Virus record (IMG/VR): IMGVR_UViG_3300047553_000021
Coordinates: 1-22,673 of that record
Length of the DNA: 22,673 nucleotides
Reading direction: 5' to 3' (one strand)
Source: a virus
Shown: positions 11,937 through 20,509 of the stretch, in pieces
Layout: every line of letters starts with the position of its first letter
Numbering within the stretch: position 1 is the first letter of the stretch
Position numbers and translations under genes: made by a program
Notes under the pieces: generated by a model
Told to the model about the DNA's origin: nothing
What the model saw: only the letters and a program-made list of their open reading frames with translations
Databases searched by the model: none

Positions 11937-14001
11937 ACAACAAAACATAACCAATATTCCGTCCAACCGGGTTGATTTCATCGACCCGCGCACGGGTTTG
12001 GTTTCGCGTGAATGGTATCGGTTTTTCTTAAATCTGTTTAACTTAGCAGGTGGCGGCGGCAACCAAACATCTTTAGACGATTTGCAAGTCGGTCCACCCC
12101 CTCAACCGGTTTCTGATAGCGGTGGTGGCGGTGGTTCTGGAACTGTGACATCTGTAGATGTGTCTGGTGGCACAACTGGTTTGACCACCAGCGGTGGTCC
12201 TATTACCTCGAGTGGCACGATCACATTGGCAGGCACATTAAATGTCGCTAACGGTGGTACAGGTGCTACTACGGAAGCAGGCGCTCCATTTGCGCTTAAA
12301 GGTGCAAACGCTGACATCACCAGCATGACAGGTGTGACAGGTGGCATTTCGTCACCTGATTATGTGCAGTTCGACACAACCTATGCCACAACCTTGGGTG
12401 TTGGTCAACTTGGATGGGATGGCAACGACACCCTCGGTCTGGGCATGATCGGTGGCAACGTCATCCAACACATCGGTGAAGACCAATTCTTCTACTGCAA
12501 AGCATCGTCGGCCATCACCAAAGGTCAAGTGGTCATGTTCACCGGTGCCGTGGGTGCTAGTGGTGTGCCCACAGGCGCACCTGCTACGGGTATCACCGAC
12601 GGCACATACATCATGGGTGTTGCCGCAGAAACGATTGCGCTAAATGGTTTTGGTTTGATTCAGACTTTTGGCACGCTGCGTAACGTCAACACATCGGGAT
12701 ATGCCGATGGTGACATCCTTTGGTACAACCCTGCTGTTACAGGTGGGTTGACAAGCACTAAGCCCTCGGCACCCAATGTCAAAGTACAAATGGCCGCTGT
12801 GATCAATGGTGGCTCTGCTGGCGGCGGCACGATTTTGATCCGCATCGACCCCGGCTCAACGCTTGGCGGCACCGACTCCAACGCGCAGATTGGTACTCCG
12901 AGTAATGGCCAAATCATTACGTATGACGGCGCTGCGACTTACTGGAAAAACACCACGCTGACCGCAGGCACGGGCATCTCGGTGACGGCTGCTTCTGACG
13001 GTACGTTGACAGTCGCCAACACTAGCCCGTCATCGGGCGGCACCGTCACTTCGGTGGCCATGACTGTCCCGACCGGTCTGTCGATCAGCGGCAGCCCAAT
13101 CACTACTTCGGGTACGCTGGCGGTGACATACACAGCAGGCTACTCGATCCCTACCACCGCAAGTCAAACAAATTGGGATACCGCGTATTCCGAACGTTTG
13201 CAATGGGACGGTGGTTCGACGAATCTGGTTGCCGCAACTGGCCGCACATCCCTCGGGGGCACCACGGTTGGCCAGAACATGTTCACGCTCACCAATCCGA
13301 GTGCGATCACGTTCCCACGGTTTAACGCTGACAACACCGTTTCCGCGCTGACAGCCTCGGCGTTTCGCACAGCCATCGGCGCGGGCACAGGGGATGGCAC
13401 GGTCACCAGCGTCACGGGTACGTCACCTGTGGCCTCAAGTGGGGGCACAACGCCTGCAATCAGCCTTTCCAGCGGCTACGGTGACACACAGAACCCCTAC
13501 GCCAGCAAGACAGCAAATTATTTCTTGGCCGCGCCCAACGGCTCGGCAGGTGCGCCCACGTTCCGCGCTATCGTGGCCGCAGACATCCCCACCTTGAACC
13601 AGAACACTACGGGCACCGCATCCAATGTCACGGGCACCGTGGCCATCGCCAACGGCGGCACGGGTCAAACCACCAAAACCGAGGGGTTCGACGCACTGTC
13701 GCCCACCACGACAAAGGGTGACTTGATTGTTAGCAACGGGACAGACAACGTCCGTCTTGGTGTGGGCGCGGACACCTACGTGCTCACCGCTGACTCAACC
13801 GCGTCAAGCGGTGTCAAGTGGGCAGCGGCTGCGGGTGGTGGTAGTAACATCACAGCCCAAGGAATGTGGGAGAATGCGCTCACAATCTCGTCAAACTACA
13901 CCATCACGTCAGGTAACAGCGCAATGTCTGCTGGTCCCATCACGATTGCCTCTGGTGTGACCGTGACCATTCCGTCTGGCTCACGTTGGGTTGTTGTTTA
14001 A
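11929..14001 (+). CDS. Repetitive tail fibre protein
   Basis: A 690-residue protein in the slot where P22 has the tail needle gp26. The N terminus contains RVDFIDPRTGLVSREWYRFF, a conserved attachment segment of many phage fibres. Residues 60-80 are a Gly-rich linker. Then come fibre-type repeats: three GTVTSV segments (71-76, 368-373, 490-495), each followed by a variable stretch, and two NGGTGxTT motifs (about 107-114 and 569-576). The C terminus (about 640-690) is a beta module with SGPITIASGVTVTIPSG-like strands ending SRWVVV, shared with the fibre at 19022. It begins inside the gp10-like gene with no clear ribosome site, so it is coupled. The receptor is unknown. Confidence 0.85.
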   Translation: MPEQQNITNIPSNRVDFIDPRTGLVSREWYRFFLNLFNLAGGGGNQTSLDDLQVGPPPQPVSDSGGGGGSGTVTSVDVSGGTTGLTTSGGPITSSGTITLAGTLNVANGGTGATTEAGAPFALKGANADITSMTGVTGGISSPDYVQFDTTYATTLGVGQLGWDGNDTLGLGMIGGNVIQHIGEDQFFYCKASSAITKGQVVMFTGAVGASGVPTGAPATGITDGTYIMGVAAETIALNGFGLIQTFGTLRNVNTSGYADGDILWYNPAVTGGLTSTKPSAPNVKVQMAAVINGGSAGGGTILIRIDPGSTLGGTDSNAQIGTPSNGQIITYDGAATYWKNTTLTAGTGISVTAASDGTLTVANTSPSSGGTVTSVAMTVPTGLSISGSPITTSGTLAVTYTAGYSIPTTASQTNWDTAYSERLQWDGGSTNLVAATGRTSLGGTTVGQNMFTLTNPSAITFPRFNADNTVSALTASAFRTAIGAGTGDGTVTSVTGTSPVASSGGTTPAISLSSGYGDTQNPYASKTANYFLAAPNGSAGAPTFRAIVAADIPTLNQNTTGTASNVTGTVAIANGGTGQTTKTEGFDALSPTTTKGDLIVSNGTDNVRLGVGADTYVLTADSTASSGVKWAAAAGGGSNITAQGMWENALTISSNYTITSGNSAMSAGPITIASGVTVTIPSGSRWVVV

Positions 14002-14010
14002 GGAAAGCCA

Positions 14011-14352
14011 ATGACAGTCACCGCACGCAACCTTGTCCCTGCCAAACTCGTCGAGAACACTCAGACGACGCAGTACACCGTGAGCAGCAACATCACTGCT
14101 ACCATCATCGACAAGTTCACTGCGACCAACATCAGCGGCTCCACGGCCACCATCAGCGTCAACATCGTCACTGGGTCGGACACCGCAGGCAACCAAAACC
14201 TGATCACCAAGCAGCGCACGCTCACAGCGTCCGAGGTCTACACTTTCCCAGAACTTGTCGGTCAAATCTTGACAAACGGCTCGTTTATCTCCACCCTTGC
14301 CAGTGCGCCCAACGCCATCAACATGCGCGTCAGCGGAAGGGAGATTTCGTGA
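14011..14352 (+). CDS. Small beta-rich tail-region protein
   Basis: A 113-residue protein starting MTVTARNLVPAKLVENTQTT. It alternates Thr/Ser/Ile/Val strands (IIDKFTATNISGSTATISVN, 32-51), then TKQRTLTASEVYTFPELVGQ and a C-terminal NAINMRVSGREI. The DKFTATN.SG....V.. pattern resembles small single-domain beta proteins encoded beside phage fibre genes. No catalytic motif is present. It is probably a virion or fibre-associated component, by position only. AAGGAAA lies just upstream. Its stop overlaps the next start (GTGA at 14349-14352). Confidence 0.72.
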   Translation: MTVTARNLVPAKLVENTQTTQYTVSSNITATIIDKFTATNISGSTATISVNIVTGSDTAGNQNLITKQRTLTASEVYTFPELVGQILTNGSFISTLASAPNAINMRVSGREIS

Positions 14353-14789
14353 ATCAAGTTGCCGAAGTACCACTTGTTGAAAAACTGCAAGAGGAAATAT
14401 CTAAATTTCCTCAATACGAGCCGCCAACGGAACACATATTCCACGGTGGTATGTACTGCCGACAAGTTTGGCGTCCCGCAGGCTGTGTCATTGTGGGAAA
14501 AGTTCACAAAAAGGAACATTTCTACATGGTTGTTTCTGGCACCGTCAGCGTAACGACTGATGACGGCGTTCAAACTTTAACTGCTCCTGCTTTGCTATGT
14601 AGCAAACCGGGTACCAAACGAGCCGTATTTGCCGAAACGGATGCGATATGTATGACCATTCATCGTGTTGATTCAAATACGGTGGAAGATGTAGAATCAG
14701 AATTAGTCGAAGATGACTTAAACTCGATGTTTGCTGTTGGAAACAAAGTAAAACATCAGGAAATTGAGGTAACACCATGTCCTTTGTAA
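14349..14789 (+). CDS. Cupin-fold protein
   Basis: Starts at GTG 14349, overlapping the previous stop; this is the only start that fits the operon, since the longer open frame runs back through the preceding gene. The 146-residue product has a cupin barrel pattern: GGMYCRQVWRPAGCVIVGKV (33-52), HKKEHFYMVVSGTVSVTT (53-70), GVQTLTAPALLCSKPGTKRA (73-92) and TDAICMTIHR (97-106). Cupin motif 1 keeps H53, E56, H57 and G64, but not the usual HxH pair. In motif 2 the PG turn (87-88) is followed by KR where a metal-binding His is usual. It may therefore be structural or a sugar-binding cupin rather than an oxygenase. Cupins of this kind recur near ejection genes in related phages, function unknown. 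Confidence 0.75.
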   Translation: MNQVAEVPLVEKLQEEISKFPQYEPPTEHIFHGGMYCRQVWRPAGCVIVGKVHKKEHFYMVVSGTVSVTTDDGVQTLTAPALLCSKPGTKRAVFAETDAICMTIHRVDSNTVEDVESELVEDDLNSMFAVGNKVKHQEIEVTPCPL

Positions 14790-15487
14790 CAGCAGCGATG
14801 ATTGTAGGTGGTGCCACATTGGCATCATCTTATATGGGTTCGCGTGCAGCAGGAAAAGCCGCAGATGTACAAGCCGGGGCATCTGATCGCGCCGCTGACC
14901 TTCAGTATCAGCAATTTAGAGAAGCTGCCGCCCTGCAAGAGCCTTGGCGTCAAGCTGGTCAACGCGCGTTGACTAAACTTGAGGGTGCTGTTGACTACAC
15001 ACCGTTCAATTACAACGCATTTACTGCTGATCCCGGCTACGCGTTTCGTTTGTCGGAAGGTCAAAAAGCACTTGAGCGTAGCGCCGCTGCCCGTGGTGGC
15101 TTGATGTCTGGTGCGACAGGTAAAGCGCTGACCCGGTATGGTCAAGAAATGGGTTCGCAGGAATATACAAACGCATTCAATCGCTATCAAACCGAACGTG
15201 CTGCCAAGTTGCAACCATTGCAGTCTCTTGCTGGTGTGGGTCAAACGACCGCGCAACAAATTGGTCAAGCTGGTCAGAACATGGCTAGTAATGTAGGCGA
15301 GGCGTTAATGAGTGGTGCAAATGCCCGGGCGTCAGGATACGTTGGTGGCGCAAACGCGTTAAACCAAGGCTTGAACACATACCTTAATTACACGCAGGGT
15401 CAGAACATGTTGAACATGTTGAACCAAGGTAATGTGATGGCCGGTTTACAAACACCTGCAGGTATTGCAAGTTATTTCGGGGGTTAA
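14777..15487 (+). CDS. Candidate DNA ejection protein (P22 gp7 position)
   Basis: A 236-residue protein, close to P22 gp7 (229), and first of three consecutive candidates in the gp7-gp20-gp16 order. The N terminus is a small hydrophobic, Ala/Gly-rich helix (TAAMIVGGATLASSYMGSRA, 5-24). A helical, Gln-rich middle with QEPWRQAGQRALTKLEG (53-69), DPGYAFRLSEGQKALERSAA (85-104) and ARGGLMSGATGKALTRYGQE (105-124) is a pattern I know from internal virion proteins of podoviruses. The C-terminal part is rich in Gln, Asn and Gly. GAGGT precedes the ATG by 7 nt inside the cupin gene, which it overlaps by 13 nt. It presumably enters the host envelope with the DNA. Confidence 0.75.
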   Translation: MSFVTAAMIVGGATLASSYMGSRAAGKAADVQAGASDRAADLQYQQFREAAALQEPWRQAGQRALTKLEGAVDYTPFNYNAFTADPGYAFRLSEGQKALERSAAARGGLMSGATGKALTRYGQEMGSQEYTNAFNRYQTERAAKLQPLQSLAGVGQTTAQQIGQAGQNMASNVGEALMSGANARASGYVGGANALNQGLNTYLNYTQGQNMLNMLNQGNVMAGLQTPAGIASYFGG

Positions 15488-15493
15488 TAAAAC

Positions 15494-16735
15494 ATGCCAA
15501 TCAATCCCAATATTGCACTTGCTGTAAAACCTATTGAGGTCGCAAACCCATTAAACGCATATGCCCAGATGCAGCAAATTCGTGGTGCGCAACAACAAAA
15601 CGCTCTTGCTCAAATGCAGATGCAAGAATACGAGCGTGCACGCGGCGAAGAAGAACGACTTCGCAACTACCTTGCAGACAAACCTGATTTAACAAGCGCC
15701 GAAAATCAAGCGTCATTGCTGACCCAGTTTGGTAAAACGGGTCGTGAAACTTTGAAAAGTTTGGGCGAGTTTCAAAAAGCGCAAACCGATGAAGCTGCAC
15801 GCAAAGCAAAGTTGCTAGAAGATGAACTAAAACGATCCAAAACGTATTTGGAAGGTGTTTCCACACCCGAGCAATTTATCGAATGGCACATGGCAAATCA
15901 CGCCAATCCCATACTTGGTAAAGAATTGGCGTCACGGGGAATCACTCCCGAAAGCTCAAGGGCGCGTATTGAGCAAGCTATGCGAACCCCCGGCGGCTTT
16001 GAAAAATTGCTACAAGAATCCAAACTGGGTGTCGAGAAATATACCGAACGTACCACATTAACCGAAGCAGATCGCCAACGCATCAAGCAAGAAGGTCAAC
16101 GTATTGGTCTGGAAGGCCGTCGTGTGGCTGTGATGGAAGATGAAAACCGTCGCGCCAAAGACCCAGTATTCCAGCAAAAAATGGCTGCTGCTAAAGCAAC
16201 AGGTGAAGCGATTGCTAAGAACGAAGTTGCCGCCAAACAGGCATTGCCCGGTGTGATTGCGAATGCTCAAGAGGCTGTAAACCTTGTTGATCAATTGGTC
16301 GGCAAACAAGAGGTGCGTGACAAGTCTGGCAAAGTGCTTCAAGCTGCTACAGCGCCTCACGTTGGTTTTGAAAATGCTGTGGGTACAACTTGGAAACCCG
16401 GTTTTCGATTCATCCCCGGTACAGACGCAGCCGACTTTCAAGCATTGTTTGAACAGGTTAAAGGTTCTGCATTTTTGGAGGCATTCAACACGCTTAAGGG
16501 TGCTGGCGCGATTACTGAAAAAGAAGGCGAAAAAGCAACCGCTGCCCGCACTCGCATGTCTACTGCACAAAGCGAAGCCGAGTTTGTCAAAGCTGCCCGC
16601 GAGTATCAAGATGTGATTCGCAAAGGTGTGGAAGTCATGCAGAAGAAGGCTAGTGGTGGCGCGGCTCCCGCGATGCCTGCTGGCGCAGGTGGTGCTGTGG
16701 ATATGAACAATCCGTTGCTCGGTGGCCCACGATAA
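15494..16735 (+). CDS. Candidate DNA ejection protein (P22 gp20 position)
   Basis: A 413-residue, largely helical and charged protein (P22 gp20 has 471). The first 60 residues are a Gln/Ala-rich coil containing QMQQIRGAQQQNALAQMQMQ. A second coil spans about 190-260 (TEADRQRIKQEGQRIGLEGR). The C-terminal domain holds DFQALFEQVKGSAFLEAFNT, LKGAGAITEKEGEKATAA and a Gly/Ala/Pro tail. The F..L.GAG.ITE.EG..A...RM..AQSE.EF element is a known conserved block of phage internal or pilot proteins. It lies 6 nt after the gp7-position gene. The ribosome site is unusual: a GGGGGT run inside the previous gene end, about 11 nt away. Confidence 0.75.
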   Translation: MPINPNIALAVKPIEVANPLNAYAQMQQIRGAQQQNALAQMQMQEYERARGEEERLRNYLADKPDLTSAENQASLLTQFGKTGRETLKSLGEFQKAQTDEAARKAKLLEDELKRSKTYLEGVSTPEQFIEWHMANHANPILGKELASRGITPESSRARIEQAMRTPGGFEKLLQESKLGVEKYTERTTLTEADRQRIKQEGQRIGLEGRRVAVMEDENRRAKDPVFQQKMAAAKATGEAIAKNEVAAKQALPGVIANAQEAVNLVDQLVGKQEVRDKSGKVLQAATAPHVGFENAVGTTWKPGFRFIPGTDAADFQALFEQVKGSAFLEAFNTLKGAGAITEKEGEKATAARTRMSTAQSEAEFVKAAREYQDVIRKGVEVMQKKASGGAAPAMPAGAGGAVDMNNPLLGGPR

Positions 16736-16744
16736 GGAAACATC

Positions 16745-19000
16745 ATGGCAGACTTAGCCGCGATCCTCACTGACCCCAACTTCGTCAATGCTAATCCTGC
16801 GACGAAGCAGGCCATCTTTCAAAAATGGGCACCCCAAGACCCCAACTTTGCAAATGCCAATCCTGCAACTCAGCAGGCCATCATGCAAAAGTTTGGGGTG
16901 ATGCCTGTGCAAACTCAACCCGAGTTGCCAGAGTCTCTGCGTCCATCGCTTCCACAACCCGCTGCGGCTGCGCCATCTGAGGTGCCCGGCACCCGTAAGC
17001 CACCAAGCACCGCGCAGCGCGTGTATGAGGCTGCACGCCCTTATGTTGCCCCTACTGTTGAGGCACTTGGTGCTGTTGGTGGCGGTCTACTTGGTGCAAC
17101 CGCTGGCACATTCGGCGCTGGTCCCGTGGGCACCGCCGTTGGTGGTGTCGCTGGTGCTGGTTTGGGCTACGGCATCGCCAAAGAAGCCCTTGAAGCTGCT
17201 GATGTGGCGATGGGTGTGAAAGCACCCCGCCAAGGCGCAGCACAGGTTACAGAACCCGTCCGTAACATCCTCGAAGGGGCAACCTTTGAGGCTGGTGGCC
17301 GTGTGGCCGGTCCCTTGATTGCCAAGGGTGTGGGCGCACTTGCTGACCTTAAAAACATCCCCAAGAACAAAGCCGCTGAGATTGCACGCAACGCGCTTGG
17401 CCCAGACCTGCCCGAAGTGCTCAACGCACTCAAGGCATCGCAGGGTAAAGGTGTCAGCGCCGCGCAAGCCACCGCAGACATCAACAGCCCCACATGGCAG
17501 GCGTTGCTTGATCGTGTGTCTAAACGCGATCCACGCTTCATGGCTGCTTTGGAAAAGTCCCAAGGTGAAGTGTCGCTGAACGCTCTGGCCAAGTTGGCCG
17601 GTGGCACCACGGCTGCCGAGACTCGCGCCACTGTTGAGAACGCCAAGAACGCGCTCAACGCAATGACTGAACCTCAGCGTCAGGCTGCCCTTAATCGTAC
17701 CAATCTGGGCAAGTCTGTGGCCGAATACGAGGCTCAAGCTGCCAAGTTGGGAGTGGAAGCCGCAGCCGAAGTGCAAAAGGTCCGTGACCTCATCAGCGCC
17801 GGTAAAGCTGCCGAGGCATGGGCACGTCTTGATCTGATCAAGCGCAACCTGCCAGTCGGGGCCACCAAGTACACCTATTTTGGCGAACTCGGCAAACAGG
17901 CTGACGAGTGGGCATCCCGAGCCGCTGACGCATCCCTCGATCTGGGCCAAGGCGCACGCTTTGCCCAAGGCGCTGCTGACGCCCTGCGCTCTGTAGGCAT
18001 CAAACCCCTCGAAGGTGGCTCGTTGGTCAACAGCGTCAAGGCTATTGGTAATAACCCTGAGTTCGCTGGCAACGATGTGCTGCAAGGTGCGATCAAGAAC
18101 GTCGCTGACGACATCGCCAAGTGGACCGACAGCGGCGGCGTCATTGACGCCAAGGCACTTGACGCCATTCGCAAGAACTCGGTCAATGCCGCGATCCAAC
18201 AGCTTCGCCCCGGCATGGATGCCACCGCACAACGCAATCTGGCCGCAGGTGTGCTCAACGACATCAAGCCTGTGCTGATTGACGCGGTTGAGGCTGCCGG
18301 TGGTACTGGGTACCGTCAATACTTGGCAGACTATGCCAAGGGTATGCAGAAGATTGCTGAACGCAAACTGACAGGCGAAGCGTTAAAAATGTGGAAGACC
18401 AACAAGGACGAGTTTGTGCGTTTGGTCAACAACGAAGCACCTGAAACAGTTGAAAAGTTTCTCGGTAAAGGCAACTACAACATCGCAACCGAGTTGGCCG
18501 ACAACACCATGTCAACGCTCAAGAGTGAGGCTGAAAAGGTTGTGCGTGAAGCCAACATCAAATCGCAAGTCTCAGGCGGTCAAGAGGCACTCAAGCAGTT
18601 GCTGATTGAGAACATGTCCAAGCTGCGCGTGCCCTCGTATCTGAGCGCCGTGGCTGCGACAACCAACAAAGCCTTGAACATCTTGGAAAACAAGATCGGC
18701 AAGAAGACCATGCAGATGTTGACCGAAGCCTCACAGACCCCCGAGGGTGCTGCCGCGCTGCTAGAAACGCTGCCCGCGACTGAGCGTAGCCGTGTGCTGC
18801 AGTTGATTTCTGACCCTAGTATCCTTACCCAAGGTTCCAAGATGTATGCCCCTCCCGGTATGATCACCAAAGGTGAACTTGCCAAACAAGCAGCGGAAGC
18901 AATTCGCACCGGTTCGGTCACCGCAGGGGTCAACGCTTTGGCACCTGACCGATACAATACAAACGCCCTTGCACAACAGCCTGTTAGGGTCATAGAATAA
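16745..19000 (+). CDS. Large ejection protein (P22 gp16 position)
   Basis: A 751-residue protein (P22 gp16 has 609), last of the three candidate ejection proteins. The N terminus has two 22-residue repeats, each with DPNF..ANPAT.QAI.QK (10-28 and 32-49). A Pro-rich linker follows (about 54-90), then a Gly/Ala-rich stretch 108-144 (LGAVGGGLLGATAGTFGAGP and VGGVAGAGLGYGIA) that looks like glycine-zipper membrane helices. The rest is a long helical region rich in Ala, Lys and Glu. A membrane-penetrating channel role in DNA ejection is inferred from P22 and from the zipper. AAGGAAA lies 4 nt before the ATG. No lytic transglycosylase motif is seen. Confidence 0.78.
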   Translation: MADLAAILTDPNFVNANPATKQAIFQKWAPQDPNFANANPATQQAIMQKFGVMPVQTQPELPESLRPSLPQPAAAAPSEVPGTRKPPSTAQRVYEAARPYVAPTVEALGAVGGGLLGATAGTFGAGPVGTAVGGVAGAGLGYGIAKEALEAADVAMGVKAPRQGAAQVTEPVRNILEGATFEAGGRVAGPLIAKGVGALADLKNIPKNKAAEIARNALGPDLPEVLNALKASQGKGVSAAQATADINSPTWQALLDRVSKRDPRFMAALEKSQGEVSLNALAKLAGGTTAAETRATVENAKNALNAMTEPQRQAALNRTNLGKSVAEYEAQAAKLGVEAAAEVQKVRDLISAGKAAEAWARLDLIKRNLPVGATKYTYFGELGKQADEWASRAADASLDLGQGARFAQGAADALRSVGIKPLEGGSLVNSVKAIGNNPEFAGNDVLQGAIKNVADDIAKWTDSGGVIDAKALDAIRKNSVNAAIQQLRPGMDATAQRNLAAGVLNDIKPVLIDAVEAAGGTGYRQYLADYAKGMQKIAERKLTGEALKMWKTNKDEFVRLVNNEAPETVEKFLGKGNYNIATELADNTMSTLKSEAEKVVREANIKSQVSGGQEALKQLLIENMSKLRVPSYLSAVAATTNKALNILENKIGKKTMQMLTEASQTPEGAAALLETLPATERSRVLQLISDPSILTQGSKMYAPPGMITKGELAKQAAEAIRTGSVTAGVNALAPDRYNTNALAQQPVRVIE

Positions 19001-19021
19001 CGTGGCCAATAAGGAATAAAG

Positions 19022-19756
19022 ATGGCATCACTTTCACCCACACCAAAGCTACAGTTCTTCGGAACCGATGGGTCGCCTCTCGTCGGTGGCAAGCTGTACA
19101 CGTATGCCGCTGGCACTACGACTCCTTTGGCCACCTACACCGACAACACCGAGAATACCGAGAACACCAACCCGGTAATTCTGGATTCCAACGGTGAAGC
19201 GAACGTGTGGTTGCCAAGCACCACATCGTACAAATACGTGCTCAAGACTGCTGAAGATGTCACCCTGTACACGGTTGACTACATCTCGGTGCCCTTGACC
19301 TCGAACTCATTTGCATCACCCCCACCCATCGGCAGCGATGTGCCTAACTCTGCCACGTTTACGACTCTGAACGTCACTGGCGCTGCAATATTTGAAAGCA
19401 CTGCTAACTTTACAGACCCTGTGGAGTTTGACTCGACGGTTGATTTCACTGGAACTGGCGCTATCAAGCTCAACGTAGGCACGACAGCGCAGCGCCCAGC
19501 GTCACCTGTTGACGGTGACATTCGCTACAACACCGACACGCTCAAGTACGAGGGCTACAGCAACGGCTCATGGGGTCAGTTGGGCGGCGGCGCTACTGGT
19601 GGTGGTACTGACCAAATCTTTAATTTGAACGGTCAAACTGTCAACACTGACTACACTATCCCAACAGGCTTTAACGCTAGCACCGTTGGTCCTCTTACCA
19701 TTGCCACTGGCATCACGGTTACTGTTCCTGCGAGCAGCAACTGGGTTATCCTCTAA
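19022..19756 (+). CDS. Fibre with tailspike-type head-binding domain
   Basis: A 244-residue protein. Residues 1-90 match the head-binding domain of P22-type tailspikes: LSPTPKLQFFGTDGSPLVGG, KLYTYAAGTTTPLATYTD, PVILDSNGEANVWL and SYKYVLKTAEDVTLYTVDYI. Within it NTENTENTN (42-50) is a small tandem repeat expansion. Residues 104-160 are short beta repeats, followed by the fibre motif TAQRPASPVDGDIRYNTDTL and a Gly-rich hinge. The C-terminal module (about 197-244, ending SSNWVIL) resembles the end of the 690-residue fibre. No enzymatic (beta-helix glycosidase) domain is present; P22 gp9 has 666 residues. It may therefore be an adaptor onto which the next three proteins attach (inference). AAGGA supports the start. 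Confidence 0.85.
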   Translation: MASLSPTPKLQFFGTDGSPLVGGKLYTYAAGTTTPLATYTDNTENTENTNPVILDSNGEANVWLPSTTSYKYVLKTAEDVTLYTVDYISVPLTSNSFASPPPIGSDVPNSATFTTLNVTGAAIFESTANFTDPVEFDSTVDFTGTGAIKLNVGTTAQRPASPVDGDIRYNTDTLKYEGYSNGSWGQLGGGATGGGTDQIFNLNGQTVNTDYTIPTGFNASTVGPLTIATGITVTVPASSNWVIL

Positions 19757-19765
19757 GGAGTAAAT

Positions 19766-20332
19766 ATGAGTTCTGTTGTTCTTACTGGCGACACATCTGG
19801 CTCAGGAACTATCACAGTTCCAGCTGTCGCTGGCACTTTTACCGCAACAATTGGGTCTGCCACAGGCACTCACTATCCGTTTACCGCTGGAACTGCTGTT
19901 GCATCCACTAGCGGAACATCAATTGATTTCACCTCAATTCCGTCTTGGGTTAAACGCATTACTGTTATGTTTAGCGGGGTTAGTACGAACGGGACAAGCA
20001 ATCCGCTTATGCAAATTGGCGCTGGAAGTGTTTTGACATCTGGCTATCTCGGCAGCGCACAAACAATTAGCACAACTGGAATTGCAACTACAGGATGGGC
20101 TTTAAGCGCATCTACTGCGGCAACATCTATATTTAACGGGTCTGCCGTTATAACTAATATGGGAAGTAATGTTTGGTCTATGTTTGGGGTCATAGGTTAT
20201 TCAAACGCCGCAGGTGTTGCTATGTTTGGCGGCTCAGTTTCTCTTGGCGGCATTCTAGACCGCGTTCGTATCACCACCGTCAACGGCACAGACACATTTG
20301 ACGCTGGCTCTATTAACATCTTGTACGAATAA
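19766..20332 (+). CDS. Receptor-binding candidate, paralogue A
   Basis: A 188-residue, Gly/Ser/Thr-rich beta protein. After a 41-residue N-terminal part with TGDTSGSGTITVPAVAGTFT it has the shared block GTAVASTSGTSIDFTSIPSW (42-61), then VKRITVMFSGVSTNGTS. A variable centre follows (about 80-165), then the shared end NGTDTFDAGSINILYE. It is homologous to the products at 20509 and 21117. The domain, seen in other phages near fibres, is probably a single jelly-roll-like unit; function unknown, receptor binding inferred from position after the head-binding fibre. AAGGAG lies just upstream of the ATG. The centre differs from its paralogues most strongly. Confidence 0.8.
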   Translation: MSSVVLTGDTSGSGTITVPAVAGTFTATIGSATGTHYPFTAGTAVASTSGTSIDFTSIPSWVKRITVMFSGVSTNGTSNPLMQIGAGSVLTSGYLGSAQTISTTGIATTGWALSASTAATSIFNGSAVITNMGSNVWSMFGVIGYSNAAGVAMFGGSVSLGGILDRVRITTVNGTDTFDAGSINILYE

Positions 20333-20350
20333 TCAATAAAGGACTTCAAA

Positions 20351-20509
20351 ATGACTACACCTACACGCATCATCGTAGACTTGGCAACAGGTCAATCCAC
20401 AGAAGTTGAACTCCAAGGCGCTGAGTTGGAAGCATACAACGCTTCGTTGGCTCAACAAGCCGCAGAAGCTGCTGCCGCTGAACAAGCTAATCCTGTCGAG
20501 GGTCAATAA
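20351..20509 (+). CDS. 52-residue protein between paralogues A and B
   Basis: ATG 20351 to TAA 20507-20509, with AAGGA (20338-20342 region) as ribosome site; the stop shares its last A with the next ATG (TAATG). The product starts MTTPTRIIVDLATGQSTEVE, continues LQGAELEAYN and ends in an Ala/Gln/Glu-rich helix (SLAQQAAEAAAAEQANPVEG). Short proteins with an N-terminal strand pair (RI.VD..TG....VEL) and a Glu/Ala helix are often encoded next to fibre genes, and some are fibre-assembly chaperones; that role is a guess here. It is the only non-paralogue inside the cassette array. Confidence 0.65.
   Translation: MTTPTRIIVDLATGQSTEVELQGAELEAYNASLAQQAAEAAAAEQANPVEGQ

Noticed and set aside
17087-18319. 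410-residue minus-strand frame inside the large ejection gene
   Set aside because: Antisense shadow of a GC-biased, Ala-rich gene; no ribosome site and a Gly/Cys/His-rich composition unlike real proteins.
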